20,702 nt of DNA from an uncultured Eubacteriales bacterium (GCA_934462705.1 CAKSIH010000012.1:1-20702); one strand, 5' to 3'; shown: positions 1 through 6,258, counted from the first letter of the stretch. The notes: a model not told the origin generated them from the sequence alone. A program made the numbers and translations.

Positions 1-30
1 ATGGGAAAATAATAAAATAATATATAAATA

Positions 31-76
31 AAATCGGCTCATAGCAGAGGTTAAAATCTGTGCTGTGAGCCGGTTT
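31..76. terminator. Rho-independent terminator, possibly bidirectional
   Basis: A 12-bp stem (CGGCTCATAGCA at 35-46 with TGCTGTGAGCCG at 61-72, one G-U pair) is extended by A/T pairs to 31-76. It is followed on + by a T-run (73-79) and on - by an A/T-rich tract. It would end a transcript entering from the left edge on +, or a - strand transcript from the 80-300 region. No gene to its left is visible within the window. Confidence 0.75.
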
Positions 77-99
77 TTTATTTTTATCTTAAAAATAAC

Positions 100-128
100 T
101 TGACATATTTCTCATTTAGAGTTGTTAT
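100..128 (+). promoter_or_regulatory. Sigma-A-type promoter overlapping a 14-bp palindrome
   Basis: TTGACA at 100-105, a 17-bp spacer, and TGTTAT at 123-128 (4 of 6 matches to the -10 consensus). The perfect palindrome TTGTTATATAACAA (122-135) covers the -10 and the expected start site, as an operator would. It reads into the structured region at 160-350. The -35 and spacing are strong, the -10 is only moderate, and the operator role is inference. Confidence 0.5.
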
Positions 129-134
129 ATAACA

Positions 135-380
135 AGGAAATTTAAAAATAAAAAATGTCATGGCAGACTGGTATGCTAGGAACATACCAGCCCTGCAAAA
201 GGTAAGCACGTACCCTTCACAATCGCAAAAGCGACACCATAACGGGGTTTTTGACGACTCGGGAAATAATTGAATCCGAGCACGCAAAAATTTAAAATTT
301 GGGAAATAATTAATAGGTGCGAGGAAGAAATTAAAGTAAATCTGTCGAATGGATTTTGCGGGAATTTTTATAAAAAGCGA
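135..380 (+). ncRNA. Candidate structured noncoding RNA, family not identified
   Basis: About 245 nt with no convincing ORF, lying just after a promoter-like sequence. Visible helices: GCAG 163-166 with CTGC 193-196, enclosing a perfect 8-bp hairpin CTGGTATG (168-175) / CATACCAG (183-190); GGTA 201-204 / TACC 211-214; TCGC 223-226 / GCGA 231-234 with an AAAA loop; CTCGG 258-262 / CCGAG 276-280. Possible long-range pairs are GCAC 280-283 / GTGC 317-320 and CGAC 255-258 / GTCG 344-347. The motif GGGAAATAATT occurs twice, at 261 and 301. Size, multi-stem layout and clostridial host make a known large Firmicutes RNA such as the raiA motif possible, but I cannot confirm a family. The 3' end is undefined: the hairpin at 382-404 lacks a T-run on the + strand. 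Transcription from the - strand is not excluded. Confidence 0.42.
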
Positions 381-404
381 AAGAGCCCAGCAATGCCGGG
401 CTCT
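372..404 (-). terminator. Terminator of the tRNA-Pro(CGG) transcript
   Basis: A hairpin AGAGCCC (382-388) / GGGCTCT (398-404) with two further inner pairs lies 30 nt downstream of the tRNA on the - strand. It is followed in that direction by TTCG and a T-run (372-376). It shares the AGCCCAG core with the terminators near 2030 and 20670. Confidence 0.75.
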
Positions 405-433
405 CGGCTTGTATCAATAGACACGTAAAATTG

Positions 434-510
434 TGGTCGAGGTGACAGGAGTCGAACCTGCGGCCTCTGCGTCCCGAACGCAGCGCTCTACCAAACTGAG
501 CCACACCTCG
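434..510 (-). tRNA. tRNA-Pro, anticodon CGG
   Basis: A complete 77-nt cloverleaf with encoded CCA end (434-436 on the complement). The acceptor stem CGAGGTG pairs with CACCTCG and the discriminator is A. The anticodon stem CTGCG/CGCAG encloses loop TTCGGGA, giving anticodon CGG, which reads CCG. The T arm carries GGTTCGA. No consensus promoter is obvious upstream (511-600 is A/T-rich). A second proline tRNA (GGG) lies at the far right of the window. Confidence 0.96.
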
Positions 511-579
511 AATTTTAAATTTTAACTATTCAAACTTTTTAATCTTTAAAGAATTTAATTAATAATCAAATAAATAACA

Positions 580-979
580 TTAACCCCACCCTATCCCGAT
601 AAATAAAATTCCTTTCAAATAATCGTAAATTATTAATTTTACATCACTAAATACATTGCTGGGCAAATCATTTATATTAAACCATTTTAACCTTTGACAT
701 TTTTCAGGTTCTTTTATAGAAGGTATGTCATTAAAGTTCCTTACAGCACAGTAAAAAAAGTTATAAAGCAATTTATCTTCAAACCTCATATAAAAATTAG
801 TTGCAAAAGTAATGTCTTCATAAGAAACATTTGCACCATTTTCTTCCTTAGCTTCCTTTATATCAACATCTGCGAGAGACTTATTTTTTTAATATAGTCA
901 CCCACTATAAAAGCTCATTGCTTATTCTTTCTTGGATTAAAATCGGTGTATATCTATTACATTCTCTTGTTATAACCAT
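580..979 (-). pseudogene. Decayed Nudix hydrolase gene
   Basis: The open frame 580-888 encodes the C-terminal two thirds of a MutT/Nudix protein. It keeps a degraded Nudix-box tail (KEAKEENGANV, family pattern REuxEExGu), an EPEKCQRLKWFNINDLP segment typical of the ADP-ribose/8-oxo-dGTP type, and a natural-looking C-terminus. Upstream, an ATG at 977-979 starts a 24-codon stretch containing ILIQER, typical of the first Nudix beta strands. It ends at an in-frame TAG (905-907). A second disruption, a frameshift at the seven-A run on the - strand near 882-889, separates the two parts. The glycine-rich first half of the Nudix box is unrecognisable, so activity is unlikely. The remnant begins 4 nt after the stop of the double-glycine peptide gene. 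Family assignment is by motif reading. Confidence 0.65.
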
Positions 980-983
980 AGTG

Positions 984-1280
984 TCAGCCATACATAAAAT
1001 TAGTATAATATTTCCCCCAAGTAAAATCGCCATGAGCTTGTTTCAAATGTAAAGATGCAAAAATTTCGGCATCAATTAAGCTTCCTTCAGATCGACCGCA
1101 TCCACAGCTGCACTGCCAATGAAAGTCATAAATATCACCTTCACTGTTGTTCACAAAAATAATTGTATACATTTTACCACCGGAACAATATTCTACAGCT
1201 TTAATAATACGTTCCTGGCATCCACCATTAACTTTTAGCAATTGACTATTTGTAAGCTTATAAAGATTTTGAATTTTCAT
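984..1280 (-). CDS. Orphan Cys-rich peptide with double-glycine leader (bacteriocin-like precursor)
   Basis: A 98-aa protein. Residues 1-20 form a classic double-glycine leader: LTNSQLLKVNGG matches the LSxxELxxIxGG pattern cut by peptidase-C39 ABC transporters. The predicted mature 78 residues start at Cys21. They hold Cys32, then a CSCGC cluster (Cys57, 59, 61), then His78 and His83. The Cys/His spacing recalls a small zinc finger, or the Cys residues could form disulfides. It does not resemble a pediocin-box, lantibiotic or circular bacteriocin I know. AGAAGGAG (1293-1300) lies 12 nt before the ATG. No transporter, immunity or modification gene is nearby, so export would need machinery elsewhere. 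It lies downstream of tRNA-Gln with no terminator between them and may be co-transcribed with it. The leader is clear; mature function is unknown. Confidence 0.72.
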   Translation of the reverse strand: MKIQNLYKLTNSQLLKVNGGCQERIIKAVEYCSGGKMYTIIFVNNSEGDIYDFHWQCSCGCGRSEGSLIDAEIFASLHLKQAHGDFTWGKYYTNFMYG

Positions 1281-1431
1281 AAAAATAGTTTACTCCTTCT
1301 AAATAAAATTAAACCTATCGCTGCAGTATTTTCACTAAAACACAGATTGCTTGGAGATTTATTTTAACTTAATACAATAAAACTAGAGTAACTACTACAT
1401 ATAATACAAATTACCTCATAGCTAATTAAAA

Positions 1432-1505
1432 TGGCTGCGGAAGAAGGATTCGAACCCTCACAAACAGAGTCAGAGTCTGCTGTGCTACCATTACACAATT
1501 CCGCA
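1432..1505 (-). tRNA. tRNA-Gln, anticodon CTG
   Basis: A 74-nt tRNA including encoded CCA. The acceptor stem TGCGGAA pairs with TTCCGCA (the U1-A72 pair is usual for bacterial tRNA-Gln) and the discriminator is G. The anticodon stem GCAGA/TCTGT encloses loop CTCTGAC, giving anticodon CTG, which reads CAG. The T arm has GGTTCGAAT. No hairpin terminator is seen between its 3' end and the peptide gene at 1280. Confidence 0.95.
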
Positions 1506-1519
1506 ATATCTAGTTATTA

Positions 1520-1548
1520 ATTATACAGGCAAAAACAGCAATTGTCAA
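1520..1548 (-). promoter_or_regulatory. Perfect consensus sigma-A promoter for tRNA-Gln
   Basis: On the - strand, TTGACA (1548-1543), a 17-bp spacer and TATAAT (1525-1520), with the tRNA 5' end 14 nt after the -10. Both hexamers match consensus 6 of 6. This is the strongest promoter in the window and may also drive the downstream double-glycine peptide. Confidence 0.9.
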
Positions 1549-1648
1549 TACAATATTTTAATTTGTTAGAAAACAAATACATTTTGAAAAGTCAAATACA
1601 CTTACTAAACTCTTTCTTACTATCAATATACTCAAAAAATACTCTCAA

Positions 1649-1866
1649 CGTTCCATCCACCAGCTAAAATTTCTGATTTAAAAATTGGAAGCAAAGGCAT
1701 TTGCCAGATGGAACGCTACTGCCTTAAATTTACACTCCCTCCAAACAGAGTCTCCATTTCGGCCAAGCCTTGCAATTATACACAAAGTGGGTGCCAAGTG
1801 AAGCACTACTGCCTCAGTTTTACCGATTCTAGGGCAGTCCATTCTTCCTACTAACCTTTCAGTCAT
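1649..1866. repeat. Degenerate repeat element with 90-bp internal duplication and inverted arm
   Basis: Two similar segments lie exactly 90 bp apart: around 1702-1732 (TGCCAGATGGAACGCTACTG at its start) and 1792-1822 (TGCCAAGTGAAGCACTACTG). Both continue into a short conserved T-rich tail ending TTTAC. A 9-bp inverted repeat, CGTTCCATC (1649-1657) and GATGGAACG (1707-1715), closes the left part. A 62-codon ORF on the - strand (1678-1866) carries the duplication in frame as 30-residue repeats (AVVLHLA / AVAFHLA), but it lacks a ribosome binding site. It may be an interspersed noncoding element of the host genome, or a decayed small gene. Apart from this element and the hairpins at 1918-2056, nothing else is seen in 1549-2086. 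Confidence 0.4.
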
Positions 1867-1909
1867 GCACTAATGCATCAATCCCTGTACTGTTGGTTCA
1901 TATATTTGT

Positions 1910-1942
1910 GACAAAAAAAAAGCTTGTATAAGACAAGCTTTT
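1910..1942 (-). terminator. Terminator-like hairpin with long T-run (- strand)
   Basis: AAGCTTGT (1920-1927) / ACAAGCTT (1933-1940), extended by two A-T pairs, is followed on the - strand by nine T residues. It lies about 75 nt beyond the terminator of the S1 protease gene, so it is either a back-up terminator for that gene or ends an unseen short transcript. Confidence 0.65.
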
Positions 1943-1965
1943 CAGCCTGTTGAAAAAGGCTGAAA
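1940..1965. other. Second hairpin adjoining the terminator
   Basis: TTTCAGCC (1940-1947) pairs with GGCTGAAA (1958-1965) around a 10-nt loop. It abuts the previous hairpin and shares its T residues, so the two are mutually exclusive at their junction. No T-run follows on either strand. Role unknown. Confidence 0.4.
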
Positions 1966-2016
1966 CCTCAATTAGGAATTAGGGCTATTTTTTTAGGGAA
2001 GAAAGAAATAAAAAGG

Positions 2017-2056
2017 ATCGAAAAAGCCCAGCTTTTAAAAGTTGGGCTTTTTCGAT
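2017..2056. terminator. Bidirectional terminator after the S1 protease gene
   Basis: A near-perfect 20-bp palindrome with an AAAAAGCCCAGC / GTTGGGCTTTTT core centred between 2036 and 2037 (one G-U pair). It has A/T-tract flanks on both sides that give T-runs in both directions. It lies 31 nt beyond the protease stop codon. Confidence 0.88.
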
Positions 2057-2086
2057 AAGCTAAAGAAAGATATTTTATCTTCCTTT

Positions 2087-2908
2087 TTATTTTTTTAAAG
2101 AATTTATAACAGTTAATACCTTATTAGATGGAATCCCAAATCCTAAGCCTTCTCTTCCCTCACCTGTGGACTTTGCTACAACTATTGCTATTAATTGTCC
2201 TTTTGAATTAAATATTCCACCTCCAGAATTTCCGGGGTTAATTTCCGCATTAGTCTGCAAAAGCGTCATATCTACTCCATCAATGTTTAGTGTCCTATCA
2301 ACTGCACTTATTATTCCATCTGTAACTGAACCTCCAAGTTGACCTAGTGGATTTCCTATTACAATTGCTTTTTCCCCGACCTTTAAATTAGACGAATCAC
2401 CAAATTCTATGGGTTTTAGTCCTTCTGCATTTACTTTCAACAGTGCTATATCTTCTTTTTTATCTTCACCTATTACCTTAGCTTCATATTCTTTATCGTT
2501 TGTAAGCGTTATTATAACTTTATCAGCCCCCTCAATAACATGCTGATTTGTCACAATATATCCATCTTCTGATATTATTACGCCACTTCCTGCCCCTTCA
2601 GAAATATAATCCATATAATTTGTTTCAGTCATAACTTCCACAACTGAATCGGCTACCAAATCTACAACTTGTTCCGTTGTATACCCCCCATAGGCAGATT
2701 GAGAAAAACTTTCATAAGAAACATTTGTTGCATTTGGTTTAAAATATCCATTTACAAAGTAAAATCCAAATACCCCGCCAAAAAAGCCAATAACAAGTGA
2801 TGACACCAAATTAATAGAAATTATTGTAATTAAAGTCTTATTTCTTTCTTCTCCTTTGCGTCTTTTTTTATAAGGTATTCCTGGAAAAATATCATTTTTT
2901 TCCTTCAA
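2087..2908 (-). CDS. Membrane-anchored trypsin-like serine protease (HtrA/DegP type, no PDZ)
   Basis: A 273-aa S1C-family protease. A basic N-terminus (KKRRKGEERNK) leads into one membrane segment (about residues 25-52) with the protease domain outside. The catalytic triad is visible: His123 in TNQHV, Asp153 in EDIALL, Ser228 in GNSGG. NPGNSGG and VIGNPLG are hallmark HtrA motifs. The chain stops right after the protease domain (SNKVLTVINSL), so the usual C-terminal PDZ domain is missing; typical bacterial HtrA proteins have about 350-450 residues. The likely role is envelope protein quality control or cleavage of a specific exported substrate. The start is TTG at 2906-2908, preceded by GGGGGTGG; no ATG fits better. 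The gene is alone, with a terminator downstream. TATAAT-like boxes occur upstream on the - strand without a clear -35. Confidence 0.9.
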   Translation of the reverse strand: MKEKNDIFPGIPYKKRRKGEERNKTLITIISINLVSSLVIGFFGGVFGFYFVNGYFKPNATNVSYESFSQSAYGGYTTEQVVDLVADSVVEVMTETNYMDYISEGAGSGVIISEDGYIVTNQHVIEGADKVIITLTNDKEYEAKVIGEDKKEDIALLKVNAEGLKPIEFGDSSNLKVGEKAIVIGNPLGQLGGSVTDGIISAVDRTLNIDGVDMTLLQTNAEINPGNSGGGIFNSKGQLIAIVVAKSTGEGREGLGFGIPSNKVLTVINSLKK

Positions 2909-3069
2909 AACACCACCCCCATAAATTATATTTAAAAAAGTACTTGCATGTTACCTGTTCACAAAATTAGCCAATTGTGTAAAGTGCATATTAAATTTAT
3001 TTTTCTTTTTAAAATTATATCACTTTTTTATTAATGGATTGTGACTAATATATTAACATTTTATTAACA

Positions 3070-3109
3070 AAAAGGAATTGCTATTCTAAATAGAATAGCA
3101 ATTCCTTTT
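3070..3109. terminator. Bidirectional terminator overlapping the capD-like stop codon
   Basis: A perfect 18-bp stem (AAAGGAATTGCTATTCTA 3071-3088 with its complement 3091-3108). T-runs lie on both sides: TTTTATTTTTTT on +, TTTTTGTTAATAA on -. It overlaps the TAA stop (3108-3110) of the dehydratase gene. Confidence 0.9.
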
Positions 3110-4979
3110 ATTTTTTTACTAAACTTTGTAAACCATTTGTTTCTCTATGAAAGGTAGGAACTATTTTCATTAATAATCCTTCAAGTCTATATACGTCGTT
3201 GCCTTCAGCAAATTTATAAAGTTCCTTCAAATTATTATTAAACTCATCTGAATCAAATTCAATCGGCTTTCCAATATAAATCTTACTGCTTTTAGTTTTT
3301 TTCATACCTTCTTCACTCATCAAAATTTCTTCATAAAGCTTTTCTCCTGGGCGAAGCCCTGTATATTCTATTTTTATATCTTCACCTGGAACAAACCCTG
3401 ATAACCTAATTAAATTCTCTGCAAGGTCTTTTATTTTTACAGGTTCCCCCATATCTAAAACAAAAATTTCACCACCATTTGCTAGCCCCCCTGCGGTTAA
3501 AACAAGTGACACGGCCTCTGGTATAGTCATAAAAAACCGAATTATGTCAGGATGGGTAACTGTAACAGGCCCTCCACTTTTAATTTGTTCTTTAAACAGT
3601 GGGATTACAGAACCATTAGACCCTAAAACATTTCCAAATCTAACTGCAACAAAATTCGTGTTACTTACCCTGTCCATTCCTTGGACAATCATCTCACATA
3701 TGCGTTTTGTTGCACCCATTATATTAGTTGGGTTAACCGCTTTATCCGTGGATATTTGCACGAATTTTTTTACCCCATACTTATCTGCAAGATAAACTAA
3801 ATTGAGCGTACCAAAAACATTATTTTTCACAGCCTCTTCCGGATTATTCTCCATTAATGGGACATGTTTATGTGCCGCTGCATGGAAAATAACATCTATG
3901 TTCTTTTCAGAAAATATTTTTTCTAACTTATTTTTATCTCTTATTGAAGCAATTTGAACTTCAAAACTCAGTTTGTTACCGTACTTTCTTAAAAGTTCTT
4001 GCTGTATCTCATACGCACTATTTTCATATATGTCAAGAATTATCAAGTTTTTAGGAGTAAGGCTTGCTATCTGCCTGCAAAGCTCAGATCCAATTGAACC
4101 ACCTCCTCCAGTTACCATTATTGTCTGATTCTCTATATATTTTCCATATTTCTCATTGTCAAATACAATCGGTTCTCTACCTAAAAGGTCCTCCACCTCA
4201 ACCTGTCTAATTTCTTGCGTTATTGAAGAACCTAGACTTAAAAGATTCCTTAAATCTGGAACAATTTTTACCTCTAAATTCGTTCGTGCACAAATATCAA
4301 GTATCCTTTTTTTTTCTTTAACAGATATTGATGATATTGCAAAGAGTATAACCTCTATTCCATTTTGCCTACAAACTTCTGGTATTTCATAAGTAGATCC
4401 AGCTACTTTTATGCCAGCAATTCGGCGTCCTATTTTTTCTCTGTCATCATCAACCATGCATATTGGCAGGTAATTATTAGTTGTTGACTTTCCAAGCTCT
4501 CTAAGCATAAAAGCAGCTACATCACCAGCACCAACTACAAGAAGCCTTTTTCGTGGCCTACTAGAAAATTCTCTTCTTTCGACAATTTTGTCAAGCCTAT
4601 ATATAAATCTGAACATAAGCATAGAAAAAGTTGACAGTATTGCCATTAATAAAAACGTCCTTACACCCAAATGTAAATCAACTGCCAAAGAACATACGCA
4701 AAATAAAAAATTAGCCACTGTAGAAGCTATTCCAACATAAAAAAAGTCTTCTATATTGGCATATCTCCATATTTTATCATATAATTTAAAAATAATAAAC
4801 GTTATAATAAAACACACGTTTAAAATTAAAAATCCCTTAAAAAAATCAACCTCATGCTCAATTAGTGAAAAACAATTTCTATTTACAGCAAATGCGAAAT
4901 AAAAAGATAGATTCCAAAGAACAAAGTCACAAAAAAACAGCAAGTACTTTCTAAAATGTCTTAATTTATTATATAACAT
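3108..4979 (-). CDS. FlaA1/CapD-type membrane nucleotide-sugar dehydratase/epimerase
   Basis: A 623-aa protein of the WbpM/PglF/CapD family, which typically converts UDP-GlcNAc to a 4-keto-6-deoxy sugar as the first step toward modified sugars for capsule, glycans or protein glycosylation. Four membrane segments (about 10-33, 47-65, 81-100, 105-125) are followed by a CoA_binding_3-like Rossmann domain (GAGD at 150-153) and a catalytic SDR domain. The latter has GGGGSIG at 291-297 and STDK at 410-413, and Met421-x3-Lys425 in place of Tyr-x3-Lys, as usual for the long-chain family. I start at ATG 4979, which has GGAAG 8 nt upstream and gives the normal MLYNKLR N-terminus; the in-frame ATG at 4994 has no ribosome binding site. 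No glycosyltransferase or sugar gene is adjacent. Exact substrate and stereochemistry cannot be read from sequence. Confidence 0.93.
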   Translation of the reverse strand: MLYNKLRHFRKYLLFFCDFVLWNLSFYFAFAVNRNCFSLIEHEVDFFKGFLILNVCFIITFIIFKLYDKIWRYANIEDFFYVGIASTVANFLFCVCSLAVDLHLGVRTFLLMAILSTFSMLMFRFIYRLDKIVERREFSSRPRKRLLVVGAGDVAAFMLRELGKSTTNNYLPICMVDDDREKIGRRIAGIKVAGSTYEIPEVCRQNGIEVILFAISSISVKEKKRILDICARTNLEVKIVPDLRNLLSLGSSITQEIRQVEVEDLLGREPIVFDNEKYGKYIENQTIMVTGGGGSIGSELCRQIASLTPKNLIILDIYENSAYEIQQELLRKYGNKLSFEVQIASIRDKNKLEKIFSEKNIDVIFHAAAHKHVPLMENNPEEAVKNNVFGTLNLVYLADKYGVKKFVQISTDKAVNPTNIMGATKRICEMIVQGMDRVSNTNFVAVRFGNVLGSNGSVIPLFKEQIKSGGPVTVTHPDIIRFFMTIPEAVSLVLTAGGLANGGEIFVLDMGEPVKIKDLAENLIRLSGFVPGEDIKIEYTGLRPGEKLYEEILMSEEGMKKTKSSKIYIGKPIEFDSDEFNNNLKELYKFAEGNDVYRLEGLLMKIVPTFHRETNGLQSLVKK

Positions 4980-5007
4980 AAAATACACTTCCATTATATT
5001 TAACTGT

Positions 5008-5063
5008 GCATGATATTTAAAATCATGCTATTAAATTATATAATATTGTTACCGCATTTTCAA
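5008..5063 (-). promoter_or_regulatory. Promoter of the capD-like gene with a 5'-terminal stem-loop
   Basis: On the - strand, TTGAAA (5063-5058), a 17-bp spacer and TATAAT (5040-5035). A perfect 7-bp hairpin GCATGAT / ATCATGC (5008-5028) begins about 7 nt after the -10, so the transcript would start with a stem-loop, an arrangement known to protect mRNAs from 5'-end decay. The promoter lies immediately after the M23 gene stop. Confidence 0.75.
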
Positions 5064-5072
5064 TCTTTTTCT

Positions 5073-6119
5073 TTATTCTTCCTTATGTTCTTCAATTTGA
5101 TTGTATCTGCGATAAAAATGCTTAGTTTCATTATCTCTTACAACTTCAGATTGGTTTTGTGAAAGCAACATTGCAATATTATAAAAGTCAACCCAAATTT
5201 CATTGTTGCATTCCTTTTGGGATTCATCAAAAATTAACTCAAGTCCTATATGCAGGTGGCTAGTTTCAATATTGTTAACATTCTCTTTTGGACTATAGCC
5301 AGTTCTTCCAACATATCCAATAACATCACCAGCCGTTACAATCTTTCCTTCAGCTAAGTCCTTGTGAAATGGCTTATCTTTTCTTAAATGCGCATAATAA
5401 TAATACCTCTTTTTATCAAAGCTCCTTATTCCTATCCTCCAACCACCATATTGGTTCCATCCCATAACTTCAACTATTCCAGACTCCACTGCTATAACCG
5501 GAGTTCCTGTTGCTGCCATCATATCATGGCCTAAATGTGGCCTTTTGTAGCCATATGACCTAGATGCACCAAAATCATCAAAGTGCTGGTAAGGAAATGT
5601 TTTTGCTATTGGGGAATAAACCTTAAGACCATATTTAGTTTCATACTCTTCTTCGCCTTCTGAAACCTCCTTTTTTTGAATTTTAAATTCGCCCAAAAAT
5701 CCTCCCAAAACTGCTGTATACACCTGCTTATAATAGTTATAATATTTCATTTTTTCGGTTAACTCTTCAATTGACTTTCCTGAATTAAGCTCATTTATTA
5801 AATTATCCATGTCCTTATCTGAATACTTGGACTTAAACTCACCACCATACTTTGCTGCTAAATATGAAAGAATTTCAATCCAATTTAATTTTATATCCTT
5901 ATCTCGTGAGTTTATGTCCTCTTTCATTGCCTTTTTCAATGCTGGGTATGTAACATTAAATTCTGCATACTTTATAAAATTTTCTTTCTCTTCTTCCTTA
6001 CCTATAACGTATAAAGTTTCATTCTCTTTACTTAAAGTTATTACTGCACCTAAAGAAAAAATCATAAGTATTAATAATATTATCACAATCATTCGTCGTG
6101 AAAAAATTTTAAACATCAC
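5073..6119 (-). CDS. Membrane-anchored M23 (LytM-type) peptidase
   Basis: A 348-aa protein. One N-terminal membrane segment (about 9-30, IVIILLILMIFSLGAVI) is followed by a helical linker domain (about 40-160) and a C-terminal M23 domain (about 170-300). Zinc ligands are present: His195-x3-Asp199 (HLGHD) and the HxH motif His288-Leu-His290, with His244 in YYAHL as the other conserved catalytic His. It should therefore be an active peptidoglycan endopeptidase, unlike degenerate SpoIIQ-type homologues. Start ATG 6119 has AAGGA 10 nt upstream; a second in-frame ATG follows directly. A TATAAT (6145-6140) is visible without a good -35. It is divergent from DUF1292 with a 181-bp shared upstream region. 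It could act in wall remodelling, growth or sporulation; which one is not decidable here. Confidence 0.9.
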   Translation of the reverse strand: MMFKIFSRRMIVIILLILMIFSLGAVITLSKENETLYVIGKEEEKENFIKYAEFNVTYPALKKAMKEDINSRDKDIKLNWIEILSYLAAKYGGEFKSKYSDKDMDNLINELNSGKSIEELTEKMKYYNYYKQVYTAVLGGFLGEFKIQKKEVSEGEEEYETKYGLKVYSPIAKTFPYQHFDDFGASRSYGYKRPHLGHDMMAATGTPVIAVESGIVEVMGWNQYGGWRIGIRSFDKKRYYYYAHLRKDKPFHKDLAEGKIVTAGDVIGYVGRTGYSPKENVNNIETSHLHIGLELIFDESQKECNNEIWVDFYNIAMLLSQNQSEVVRDNETKHFYRRYNQIEEHKEE

Positions 6120-6229
6120 AATCGCATCCTTATTTTCATATTATAGATATATAGATGTATATGGTTGTATTACTTTTTCTTATGCTAAAACGAATATTAA
6201 AATTTTAATTTATTTACTTATTTTTTCTA

Positions 6230-6258
6230 TTGACTAAATTTAAATATGCTTGTAAAAT
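6230..6258 (+). promoter_or_regulatory. Sigma-A promoter for the DUF1292 gene
   Basis: TTGACT at 6230-6235, a 17-bp spacer and TAAAAT at 6253-6258; each hexamer matches consensus 5 of 6. The gene starts 42 nt after the -10. Confidence 0.8.

Noticed and set aside
155..205. 16-codon ORF (MSWQTG...) on + inside the candidate RNA
   Set aside because: The nearest Shine-Dalgarno-like sequence is about 15 nt away, and the ORF coincides with the perfect hairpin at 163-196, which explains the sequence better.
84..287. 67-codon ORF on - strand
   Set aside because: Runs antisense through the hairpins of the candidate RNA, with no ribosome binding site and no recognisable protein features.
1678..1866. 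62-aa protein on - strand
   Set aside because: No ribosome binding site and an internal 90-bp duplication; treated as part of a repeat element, not as a gene, though a decayed gene remains possible.
4980..4994. Upstream ATG start for the capD-like gene
   Set aside because: No Shine-Dalgarno before it, while the next in-frame ATG has GGAAG at good spacing and gives the usual N-terminus.
6120..6230. Sporulation-sigma promoter for the M23 gene (GCATA / CATATACAT)
   Set aside because: Loose matches in A/T-rich DNA; spacing and hexamers do not fit one sporulation sigma factor well enough.
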